Notes under the pieces: model-generated
Database searches by the model: none
Told to the model about the DNA's origin: nothing
What the model saw: the letters and a program-made list of their open reading frames with translations, nothing else
Made by a program: the position numbers and the translations under genes
DNA from: Urechis unicinctus
Lineage: Eukaryota > Annelida > Polychaeta > Xenopneusta > Urechidae
Direction: 5' to 3'
Assembly: GCA_034190875.2 (NCBI GenBank)
Contig: CM067343.1
Location: 64,873,476-64,937,475 of the forward strand
DNA: 64,000 nt
In this document: positions 52,037 to 64,000 of the stretch, one piece after another
Numbering within the stretch: the first letter of the stretch is position 1
How the letters are laid out: each line of letters begins with the position of its first letter

Positions 52037-52951
52037 TGGAGTTATCTTATATGGACTATGTACTATGGCCCAACTCGACTGACGTAGCTCTGGGGGATGT
52101 CAGCATGCTAACGGCCCAATTTCCTGTGGCAATTTCTCCCATCAACAATGTCGATGCCTTGCTACAGGACCAACTTTACTCACGTTTGATTAATAGGTGG
52201 GACAGTGTGGGGTTGTTGTGTTCCATTGAATTCCTAGTTGATGAGGTTGATGAGACGGAAAGGCCATGGTCTCTGTTGTGATACGGTGGGTTCTTTTTGC
52301 CTCGATCCTGCAAAGTAACATTTCATTACGCAGCTGTTAGACCACGACGCCTCAACAATGAGTATTATTAGCTTTCATTACTGGAAACACTTTCAAATAT
52401 AGATATACCATCTATTTCCGCTGTTGAATTTGAAGCTTATGGATGATAACAAATCCGTATTAAGTCTTGTGCATGCCATTAAACTATATCTAATTTGGTT
52501 ATGTAGAAGACATTGCGTTGTATCAGGGAACGAAACATGTATACAAATGTTAAGTTGAAACTGGTTGGTAACCACGATAAAAATTGTTTAGTTATTTTGG
52601 TTACAACATGCGTAGCTACGGTCAGGGTGCACTCTATGGATGGTGGATCAAAAAACCTTGTGTATACCGTATCATAGTCTATTTTGCCCAGTCGACGTAT
52701 GAGTGTTTCGGTGATCTTATCTGTCTTATTTTACAATTGAATACATGATGATTTACACTTTGCGATAAGTCTTCATTAACACACTGGATAATTGATTTTT
52801 GCAAATTCTGATGCTGAAGATGGCAGTTTGATGTTATATTTCTGCAGGTAATCCTGTTTCTGGAGAGTAAGAAAGCAATAGTTGATAATCTGCTGTGCTC
52901 TGTTTGCCATATACGATACAGTCCATTGTATGACATTTCTGTTCATGTTGA

Positions 52952-53050
52952 CTATAGTTCGTCAAGTTCCTTAAGGTCAAGTGATAGCTTGTTAAATATC
53001 GGTGTCACTATGGCTTGTTCCGTGGCAGCTGGGACCAAACCCGACCCAGG
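52952..53050 (-). pseudogene. Fragment of LINE reverse transcriptase (L2/CR1-like)
   Basis: The last 30 residues of a 120-codon minus-strand frame, 'GLVPAATEQAIVTPIFNKLS' followed by LDLKELDEL, resemble the N-terminal RT segment of L2/CR1-type LINEs, which read as G-hydrophobic-P-x5-A-x-V-x-P-hydrophobic2-K-K-x3-D-x3-L. Frames upstream look unrelated or too decayed. It lies in a stretch of about 750 bp present only in copy B. The match is short and the call tentative. Confidence 0.4.
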
Positions 53051-56000
53051 GCTAGAATGATATTTTCGGTGATAAAATGAATTCATCAGTTTATGTACTG
53101 TTGGCGATATGCATGAATTTGGTGTGGGGCAGTATTCCGGCAATGACAATCGACCTCTAGTCGGCCGCATGCACGCTTGGTGCAAAGCAACAACATCCCA
53201 GTTCACCTTATAAGACCAATTCCATAAGAACAATAATAACAGTAACACAGTCCGTAAGCAGAAACAGACGCAAAGTACAAACCCAAGCTCCAATAATTTG
53301 TGTAATAGCCACATGTGCTAGAAACAAGCATCGGTGCACTACAATGTGAGCTTGAAACAGTATCATCACGTCCGTAATCATGTTTTGCACATGGTAGGTG
53401 GTTTTGTGTTCTGATCCAGTATTCATCTCGTTGTCTATGTGGCAACACAACCTATAGTGAACGATATACCACAGCGTAATATGAAACATGTTATGAAGAA
53501 TTTGTGACTAAATAGTACGGACACATTTGCAACAGTAATGTAAACTGCTTCAGCTTTTGCAGGTTTTTCACAATATCTACATACTAAAATTATGTATGGT
53601 AATCAAATCAAATTAATCATTGATAGCTTTATATGCCTTGATGTTTTAGTATGCCAAACTCATCCATTGACACACCTAACATTTGACTGGTTATGAGACA
53701 TGAGAGGCCACAATATTCGTGGCAACATTCAATTGAGGCAAATCACGTGTCGTGTATCCACCATGTAGCTATATTACTTGCCATTATCATTCCGTCGGGT
53801 GCCTAGCCTGTGTGATGCGTGGTAGCACATACCAATAATGCATTCACTGAACGCATCACATGTTAGTCGGATTACACCCCAACGCCATGCACCATACATT
53901 ACTACAAGCAATATGTAATGTTTAGATGGATACAATTGCCATATGCTAAAACACACCAGTTTAAAACAGCTCTTAGATAACTAAATGTTGATTTATGCAT
54001 ATACTCGAGTCTTATTATACCGCAACATTCACGCATTACTCTGATAGAGCTGAGAAGAAAGGCACCTAATATATGGAAGCCATTAATATGCTTCACCCTC
54101 AATTTGACTGCAAATAAGGTGGTAGTTTTACGCCAATACATAAACATCTGAATCCAAATGGTTTGGGTTGACATTCAATTAAAGTAGTGACTCGACAAAC
54201 AAGAAACAATCAATCAACTGCTTATTTACAGTACACAACGTCAAAGAGGGCTATCTTCTTTTGTGTAGACAGTGTGCTATGCTACTAAGCCTTCAAGCTG
54301 TTCTTCCATATGCAGATATTCATATGCAAGTAACCGTTAACGAAAATGGTCAAATAGTATATTGCTTACGAATAAGGGCCAAGAAAAAAGATGAAAAATG
54401 CACATTTTTACCGCTACACAAACTTATTTATTGAGTAAACGTCACATCATAAGACACGCGTGACTTGCATATGAGCATAAGAAAAGGTCATACTTTCAAT
54501 CATTCATTGTTCAACAAATATGGCCATTGGGAGAGCAGGGACGGGTGACATTAATATAGCGAAATCAGTTGATTAATATACCAAACCAATTTTTCTGTTA
54601 ATCCTTGGTGTACGATGTTTTATTAAAATGAACACATATTGTACAAGTCCATGATGATCAAATAAAACTATTTTTTATTCTACATGGTATGATACATCAG
54701 TTATTGTATTGTTGTTGAAACAAGAAACGTCATCGATGAAAAGCAATTGTCTTCCTGTTACTCATACCACAGTAATGGTACTATGGGATGCCAACGATAT
54801 TGTTGCACGCTTTTTGTTCATATTTACTTCTTCAACAAGTTTAACAATGCTATCAACAATATAAATCAAAGATTGTTGTAGATGGCGTGGTGGACTATCC
54901 GTCGCAAGAACATTAAGGACACAATCAACCAGAGGCATCTGCGCATGTTATCTATCCGTGTACTAAGGTTCTTCTCGAGTTCTATGTTCACGTTATGCTA
55001 CACTGCAATTACTGTATATCGGCGAATGCATGTATCCTATTGTGCGAATGCGCGCTGCGTATACACTGTTTGGGATACATATAGGTAGATCGTACAAATG
55101 GCATCATACAGCGCCTGTATGTTTGCATAAAGCAATTCTTGACATGTGCATCCGTTCCTTACATAGGTTCCGGTGGAATCTACGACAGGAAGCATTTTCA
55201 ACTGAACAAAGACAGGACTTGCGTCTTCAGTGTTGTATATTCGGGACAGTGGTAGACAAATAATCATAAACTACCGAAATGAATACAGTAAGGTGATAAA
55301 ATTTGAATAAGATGTACAATGACAACCTACGCTTGTAGTTATGCATCTATGTAAGGCACATGGCTAAGAATCACTCCATTGTCATAGCTGTTTTCCATTT
55401 TGGTTGCGACAGAAATGGAGGAATTGTCATGTTCATGTAAGCACCGATTAATTAGAATAACTGATACTTGTTATTTATCAACTTGTAATAGTGATATATT
55501 CTTTGGAATATTTTACTATCCTCCCCAATCCCTACAGATTCTCAGTCTAGCTATAATCTGCAACACCGTGTATTTTACTAAACAAGACCCAACAGCTCAC
55601 TGATTTCCGGTGAATATAGCACAACACCATTTAGTACAGACATGGAAATAATCCCTTATTCAGCGACTGGGTCAGTCTATAAAAATGATCAATCGGCAAA
55701 CGAGTCACCACATGTAGGGTAAACAAGAACTTGTTTTCCTAAACCGCTTCCTTAATCGAATGCTCGTTATATGCTCAATGAATCGTCACGAGTAAGCACT
55801 GGCGATTTCTATCTGATATCCGCGTGTATGGCCGGTCGTTATTGGTATTATTACAACATTCAGCTTTCGCCTAAAGCGACATGAGCCATCCCCATCGTCC
55901 AATGACCCCTACCATCAGTAATGTTCACTTAACCAGAACATTTCATTGCGAAAACAACAGCGTATATCGTCATATGCATGATTAATTCACGCATTGGCGC

Positions 56001-56636
56001 AGTGATAATTAATGAGCTATGCACTCTATGCAATCGACCAATGTAACTTCAATTGATTGCAACTGTTAAGCTGACACTTGATAAAGGTTATTGCATTTGA
56101 TTGAATTGTAGAGAATAACTGAGCAAATACCAATGAGTTGTCATTGGTTAATTGAACAATGATCGATTACATCATTTCCAACGATGCGTCACTGGATAAT
56201 TGATACGAGTAATTATGTTCTTGATTGGAGCCAGTCCCTCGTTTACATCACACAAACTTGAAATGAATAAGTTACATGAAGCCTGTATGACAAGAGACAC
56301 GTGATCATTATAGGTCCTTATGAGAGAGTCTGTAGTTTCTATTTTATGTTGATTAAAATTCTAGAATTGAGGCAGGATAAGTATGACCCGAGGAAAAGTC
56401 GTTCCATGGATTTCTCTTCAATTAGACACCGACCATGCAGCAACATATATGTGCGAAATAGACGATGAAAAACACTTACGACATATAACCATAAATGTGA
56501 GTATCTTTGGCATATCAGGTGCAATGCCGACCCATGCAAACATTGTTATGGATTGTGAGGGGCAACGCGCAATCTAATGAGCAACAAAGTCAAATGTCTA
56601 TACTAGCTTGATAATGATAGATCACAATTACAATAA

Positions 56637-56748
56637 CGATTCACATTAAAGGACAGAGACAGCAGAATCGTGTGCTCTGAAGGTCAATGAATGACAGTCG
56701 AATCGCAACTATCGCTTTTGCAAGAAATGCAATGATATCATGCCCATA
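56637..56748. other. 112-bp block identical to copy A
   Basis: Exact match to 10,582-10,693. It is followed at once by an AT-rich joint (56,761-56,788) where copy A has the 9.5-kb extra block. Confidence 0.85.
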
Positions 56749-56787
56749 GTCATGTGTATTAATATATTTAAATATATATATATATAA

Positions 56788-59700
56788 TTTGTACGGGTAA
56801 CAAGTAATTTTTTTTGACACGGGTAGTTTCTCATGTGCGTAACCCTTGCTGCAATCAACCGACCGTTATCACCCGGATGATAACAAGCTACAACTTACCT
56901 GCCGCTTTGTGTTATTGTGCGGAGAGAAACACGTACCAGAGCGGCTACTCTTCCATGCAGCATTGAGCAACAGGATGAAGTAAAACGTATCACATCTGAG
57001 GCGATAACGTTCGTGAAAAGATACGGGGAAGTTGCGTTTACCTTCAGATGGTTCGGCAGAGCCAGAACCATGCCTTTCGCACCAGGCAAACATCTCTTAT
57101 ACTGAAGAGCTTGATTGAGATCATCGACATACGATAAACAATAGAAAATTTAAACTATCGCTTAGCCGTATTTATCGTGATACATACAGCAGCGAACTTA
57201 CAAGAGGGATCTCTGAGTACCAGGGCGAATGCGCTCAATTATTGATGAAACACAAGTAGAATGGAGAGAGAGCGGCAGTAAGATAGAAATGTCCCGGCAA
57301 TGGAGGTGAATAGAGTGGAGCAGCAATAACGTCATACCCCAATGACACTAAACTCACATGAGTGTCTATGTCATGTAATGAGGTTGCATGTCAACAGCAG
57401 CAGGTCTCAGAAGAACACGCCTTGCTGTAATTGGCGCTAGGGGCTTGTGGTTCAAAAAAATGTACAACGCTATGTTATGGTTGATGGTTGGTCAACTTGA
57501 CGGATATATTGAAGACCAGGAATCACATTTCTATTTGCTATACATGAAAGTCTACCGTCCTTCTGGCGAAGCGTACTCTGCGGTAGAGCGCACAATTGTA
57601 CATTAACACATCACAGCTCCATCAAGCATAATTATCTTCATATTCATCTCCACATAGCCTCTTAAGACATCATAATCGTTGCGTACACCATCAAACAGCC
57701 TTGGCAAGGCTAATAATATCACATATTCATTACCACAAAGCCAAATAAGTATACCATCAAAGCGAACTTCTATATTACGTCGGCATACACCACAACAGAG
57801 ACTCGCCATTCATCATTATCACCATATTCATCACACATTAACGTTAAGCTTGCATCATATCACCTCGTCAGATCTGCTTTTCATCACTTTTGACTTCGAA
57901 TGGAATGGCTATCAATGCATGTTTGCTGCCGTAGGCATTATGTTCTCATGGATGAGCTTAACACATAATGGTCCATTTCATATCATGCGTATGAAGCCGT
58001 AGATGCAAGACTTTTGATCGGTTAGCTAGTCATTATGTGGCTTGGCAGCCGCCATGTTACCGGAATACCATGATGAGACGCTGAAGGGAAATTGTTTGCC
58101 CCGACTCGACTCGTATATACTTCTCCTGAAAGTCTCGCCAAGAGTCATTGAGAGAAGCCCTCATATTGACAGTGCGACTCCCTTGCATGAGTGGTACTAT
58201 ATACATACAGCACGACCTTCCCTGTTTAACTAGTCCCAGCTACAGACGCAACTGCGTCTTCTGAACAGTCATTTTATATTTTAATTGAATACTGACCATG
58301 TGTTAAAGTAAACATGATGTTTTACAGAAAGCCAACCGGAAGTCAAAATCGATGGATTGCAAACATCTCATCATCGAGTGTTAATGATACAGCTTGTCTT
58401 TACTTGATACACGGACTAAGTACCAAAATGAGAGGGTCAATATTCGTCATCACAACCGTGCGTTAACATGACGTAGCAATATATTTAATTCACAGTTCCC
58501 ATATAGACACACTCTTTCTTGCACTTCCTGACCAGCGTCTATGCTCTTTGGAGTTGTGAGTAGCCAGCTTCCGTGTAATCTAGCAAACTTCCGTTTGACG
58601 CATTATGCCCAACATGGCACAGGCACGAGGATTAATCGAACATTGTATCTGCCCTCCTACATAACTCGAGCAAACATTGGATGCATTGTTCAGTTGTGCG
58701 ATTCAGTTGTCTTTTACATCTTCCCAAACGCTTGTATTGGTATTTTATCAGTCCCACGATACATTGACTTCAACATGGACGCCCCTGGAAATCGTCGCTG
58801 TTTGCGTTATTGTAATGCGCCAGTATGGTGTTGAGTGCCATCTATATTGCATATTACCCTTGTAATCATTCAATTGGTAGGCCCTAAAGCACTCTATACA
58901 CGATAATCAACCCACAATTTATGGTTCTGTGTTGCAAAATTGGCAAAGCAATTAACCCCTAATTAAGCCGAGATAGAAAAAACCTTTAAATGGTGGATTG
59001 CAATTTTTTTAAACTTGTTGCCATAATGGTATGATATTTTAAAGAATTTTGGGAAAGATTGCACAGAGAAATTTAGGGTGTTTCACTAAATGTCGTGGGC
59101 AAAATTATTCCTCGCTTTGTCGACATTCATAGTGCATCTGACAATAACACTTTTTGTGGTAATGGCGTACTCTAGATGTGAATGGCCCTGCAGGGAATAT
59201 GCATGTGTGAATTACTTATGTACCCACGAACACATAGCCATATCATCCAAGAAGACGACCCAATGCCAGTTTTGCGATTATTCGAATGACCTTCCAGTGC
59301 TGAGAACAAGCTTAGAGCACCCCGACGCATAGCAGTAGGTTTCATGCGCCCTTCGCATCAGGTATACACGGGTTGGACCAGGTGCAATACCGGCCCATTT
59401 ACGGTGCAGTGTATAGCGAGCAGTAGTAAGATGGATGTGCCTTTGCAATGCAGATGAATTGACGAGAGCAGCACTAACGCCTTAAGGGAGATGACGTCGC
59501 ATGGTCTCGCCATTGCTTCGGCATTCACGGCAATGTTCTCGGTTTTACATACCCCAATCACACTTAACTCATATAAAGAATTCTATTTTCTGTATGTCAG
59601 CAACAGCAGCAGCAGGTCCCAGTAAGAAACGCCTGGCTGTATTTGGCGCTAGGAGCTTGTGGTTCAAATCATCATGTTATGGTTGATGGTCATATTGCCG

Positions 59701-61875
59701 GACACATGGAAGACTCAGAATCACCTGTTATTCGCCTTACATGAGAGAATTTTATAAGTATTCATTACTAGTCAGCACTTGAATGGTGTTTGGAATACAC
59801 CAAGCCATATAATCGTTTTTGCGGCTTACTCGTGTACTCTGTATGATTAGTCCTTGAGTGCAAGATACAGGCATTCGTATGTGTTAAAACTCAAATCCCA
59901 AACTTGTTATGGCTGTAACCCAGTGACGGCGTGAAAGACGATTTTGGAATATCTTAATTTATATAATATGCATGCTCTTTAATGCTCAAAGCAAAATAAG
60001 TGCATTAAACTGCATATTATTATCCCCATATGTTTTTCTGCATTATGTTTGTATGCATTATGCATCTTCTAAGATATTCAAAGCTTACGCAGTATGCACG
60101 ATCAATTATGCTCGAAGCTAAATGGTATAAAATGGCCGTGTTCTGATGATCTTTCACACATGCATTCGACATGCTCTATATAGCCATAACTTTTTATTTG
60201 TGGATCATGATTGTTATTTTGGGCAATTACCAACAATGATAACTACACAATTCTAGTCATTTCTGTTAATTAAATAATAGAGCCCCAGCGCATAATCTCA
60301 AAGTGCTTCCTCATTGTCACATTCACGTATCATATATCAAAATCATCATATTAAACATCCTGCAGCCGTGTAAGACATCATAATGGTAACGTACACTACC
60401 CCAAAGCTTCTGCAAGACTTGTTATCACACACATTCATCATCGCACAGCCATCATGATCGTAACGTACACAAGCACAAGGTCTCGACAAGAATGATTAGC
60501 ATACAAATTCATCACCACAAAGCTGCGTAAGACATTATTGTCTTTAAGTGTACCATCAATCAGCCCGGTCAGACATTATTATACTGATGTTCACATCATA
60601 TCGCCTGGTGCTTTCCGAGTGTGTGTCTCCCACATGCAAACATATAGTCGGTAGTCATATAGTACTGCTATTGTGCGTATGAACAGCTTTCACCTATGCT
60701 ATTAGCTAACAGCTAGTGATAATGGTGCTTGCCGTGTGTGTGTCTCCCACCTTAGCACATATAGTGGGCAGACGCATTACTCTCCTTCGAACAGCTATTC
60801 AGCATATGGTCTGGATGCCGCCATGTTCCTAGAATACTATTTTGAGTCGATGATCGCAATAGAAAGTTGTTTGCCTGGCGCATTAGGCATGTCTCAGGTT
60901 CTGGCACACTGACATACAATAACTAAACCTCCACGTAGACATTCACGGACATTAGTGACTATGGTGTGATATGTTTTGTGTGATTCTCTATTGTTACTTA
61001 TTGTGCATTGTTTCTTGGTACAATGAAATTCGAATTGATTGACTAAACGTTAGAGACGTCGTGACTTACGATCTAAGTGTCAGCCTGTGAATGCCCCAAA
61101 CCTTATCAAGATATATTATGCCTCCCTGCTCTTTGACTGATATTGCTCAAGGCTACTGGGAAGAGATACCGCGCCAAAATCTACAGTAGCAACAAGAAAG
61201 CGGCCGATTTGATTTACAGGAGCAGACATTGATAGTTAGATTGGGTACCGGGCTAATCGTAAGCTAAACTTGGCTAGTTTCCATATCTCATTTCATCATC
61301 GAAGCCCCGATTTGTCTACAAGACCAGCTGGATTTTTAGCCTTGTTTTGCTAAGTATCTAAACTTTCTTCATCCAACTATCCAATCACCATGGATATAAG
61401 CATCACACCGTAGGTCTGGTGTTATAAGACACATTGTTGGACCAATCAATTCTGCTATCTTTTGTCGTAAGACGGTCCTGGGTTGCATACCTAGAATAAT
61501 TTGGTATTGAAGCAAATCTCGACGTCAAGCATGTAATTGTCTGGATCACTTGGTTGATGAAAACTATGTAAATATTTTTGTTCGTTGCATCAATTTCTCA
61601 AGAATGAAACGAATTTTATCCTTGTCTTCATGACTTTTGTCATTCTGCCTCCAACAATATCCAAATAGCACTCCATTAACTCTTGATATCTCCCATATGA
61701 ATTTGATAATATTTGGGGAATTTCTTTATGAATTTTCGTCACAAATATTCAATAAAAAGTTAAGCTCAGCACTGAGAAATATGTAGGAGTAATAGTGCAC
61801 ATGATTTCTCACCATTCTCTTTGGTTGGCCTGGTTGTTTGCTAGGTTGTGAACTGTATTCTTTGTGATGGGAATC
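56788..61875 (+). repeat. Segmental duplication copy B, right block
   Basis: Collinear with 20,212-30,030 but shorter, because it lacks about 2.9 kb and 2.0 kb of A sequence. It has about 210 bp (60,838-61,047) that A lacks. That segment resembles the older tandem unit near 24,380-24,420, so here the loss was in A. No gene is recognised. An 80-codon frame at 59,090-59,332 is Cys-rich but is interrupted by a stop in copy A. Confidence 0.9.
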
Positions 61876-63190
61876 GGCGGCTTGACACTCAGTTTACAGT
61901 TCAGTTTATGAATTTGCATAGAACCTTTATCAAGATTAATTTATTGTTGCTCAGCAACATATTTGATGTATGAATCAATGTAAATCATCTTTTTGCAAGC
62001 ACCAATAAATTGCATGCAATACAACACTTGCTGTAAATACAGAAACGTTAAGTTCAGAAATAGCAAGAGCCGGACTATAATCAAATTGCACGGAACTCGT
62101 GTTACATTTGTTGTTAACAGGTTAATCAATGTGCTGTTTTACTTCCCTGCCGGCCTTTTACAAGAAATATAGAGTTTTGGGACTTTATGCCGTGAGCAAA
62201 TTGGTGACTATGGATTACCTCTGCATTGTTTGTCACATATCTGTCGGACTCACTCACACCAATTATAAACAACGATCCCCAGTGCTTATGGAGCTGCAAT
62301 AATAATTTATAGTCTAGTTTGCCATTACACAAAGCACGATGGCTAAACACATGTGTACACACCATTCAATGCGATGATTGACACACAGAATGTACAAATA
62401 GATAGCAATCGCCATATGCCCTGCGCTGTGAATAGAACGCAGCTCATATTATCTGTATTATTCCTATGCATATACTTGAGTCATAAGATAATGTTGATAA
62501 ATTCCATTAATCGCACTGTAAGAAAACACATCCATTAATCGCACTGTAAGAAAACACACTCCATTAAAGGCACTTCTGGGTTTACTGAAATAAATAAACA
62601 GCCTATGTGGTGAATTGTCTCGGTCATAGGCTAAATCATCTCCTTCAATCCTTTATTGTGTGTTCATAACACGTGATAAAATGCTCTCGCTAAAAGCTGT
62701 AGCATTTATTATGCCTGTCAACAGCTGGCGGTCCAGGATGCAGAAAACACGACGTCAGCTGCATCAGCAGACCAGGATTCATACATAACGACCTCCGCTG
62801 TATCAGCAGACCCAGATACCGATAACACGACCTCCACAGTATCAGCAGACGAAGGTACAGACAACACGACCTATTCTATATCAGCAGATCCTGATACTGA
62901 CAACAGGACCTTCCCTGTTAGAATAGTCCCAGGTACTGACAAAATGATTTCTTCTTAACTTGCATGATATATGTAAATTAAAACAGGCCATATGCAATAG
63001 AAAGCCCACTCGTCTATAAAGGTGGAGCCCGTCTACAAATCATTCTTACTATTAAACCCCCTACTTCATCGCTACCACATCGCACCATTTGTCAAATATG
63101 GCAACGACATGCGAATTACTCGAGCAAACAGACGCGAATGCTATGCTACATAACCTGATTAACAATGGCTGCATTGTTCTGTTGTGAGAT
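61876..63190. repeat. Diverged family unit containing inverted 39-bp repeats
   Basis: Bases 62,180-62,340 resemble 26,036-26,200 and 62,990-63,190 resemble parts of 26,640-27,065, both in the same orientation. Between them, 62,340-62,960 is the reverse complement relative of 30,031-30,640, including 39-bp minisatellite units at 62,731-62,940. A local duplication of about 28 bp lies at 62,504-62,560 ('ccattaatcgcactgtaag' twice). No gene is recognised. Confidence 0.7.
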
Positions 63191-63198
63191 TCAATTGG

Positions 63199-64000
<802 letters not shown>

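Larger units (their letters stand above)
45065..56766 (+). repeat. Segmental duplication copy B, left block
   Basis: Collinear with 830-10,710. It contains B-only stretches at about 47,640-47,813, 49,142-49,445, 50,221-51,804 and 52,800-53,560. It retains the empty hAT site at 55,850-55,857. No gene is recognised, and frames shared with copy A show neutral-looking changes. Confidence 0.9.

Overview
The window looks like intergenic or heterochromatin-like DNA from a metazoan, most likely an aquatic invertebrate. The evidence for this is an A+T-rich base composition (about 60% by eye), no long open frames, long (TA)n and (GA)n arrays, a Jockey/CR1-type LINE, a DIRS-type retroelement relic, a hAT-type MITE, and one good GT-AG exon candidate. 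No species can be named from sequence alone. No complete protein gene is convincing. Almost all open frames are about the length expected by chance at this composition.

The dominant structure is duplication. A block in the left half (copy A, about 830-10,710 and 20,212-30,030) is repeated in the same orientation in the right half (copy B, about 45,065-56,766 and 56,788-61,875). Two stretches counted by hand differ by 9/207 and 18/243 bases, i.e. about 4-7%. The copies differ by large insertions or deletions. A alone carries 10,711-20,211 (9.5 kb), 20,613-23,500, 24,345-26,405, part of 2,095-2,720, and a 194-bp MITE at 9,398-9,591. B alone carries 50,221-51,804, 52,800-53,560, 49,142-49,445 and 60,838-61,047. 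Beneath this lies an older, more diverged repeat layer. Parts of 20.9-24.3 kb recur 4.3-4.9 kb or about 8.6 kb further on inside copy A, parts of 0.5-1.1 kb recur about 1.4-1.6 kb further on, and 30,031-30,640 recurs inverted at 62,340-62,960.

Layout: 1-830, diverged family sequence; 830-10,710, copy A left, with the MITE; 10,711-20,211, A-specific block with a (TA)n array, an exon-like segment at 14.9 kb, a 78-bp tandem repeat, a broken DIRS pol on the minus strand (17.26-18.87 kb), a 30-bp minisatellite, and a compound TA/TCTA array; 20,212-30,030, copy A right; 30,031-30,273, a 39-bp minisatellite; 30.6-44.3 kb, mostly unrecognised spacer with a doubled palindrome around (TA)n, a CT-rich tract, a 5'-truncated LINE (39.31-41.03 kb) and a 48-bp minisatellite; 44.3-45.06 kb, scrambled family fragments; 45,065-61,875, copy B; 61.9-63.19 kb, a diverged unit with the inverted minisatellite; 63.2-64.0 kb, a (GA)n array running off the end.

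I found no new gene system. The points most worth attention are the nested duplication with mobile elements dated by the paired copies, the clean hAT empty site, the DIRS relic, the doubled palindrome, and minisatellites whose period keeps a reading frame open.
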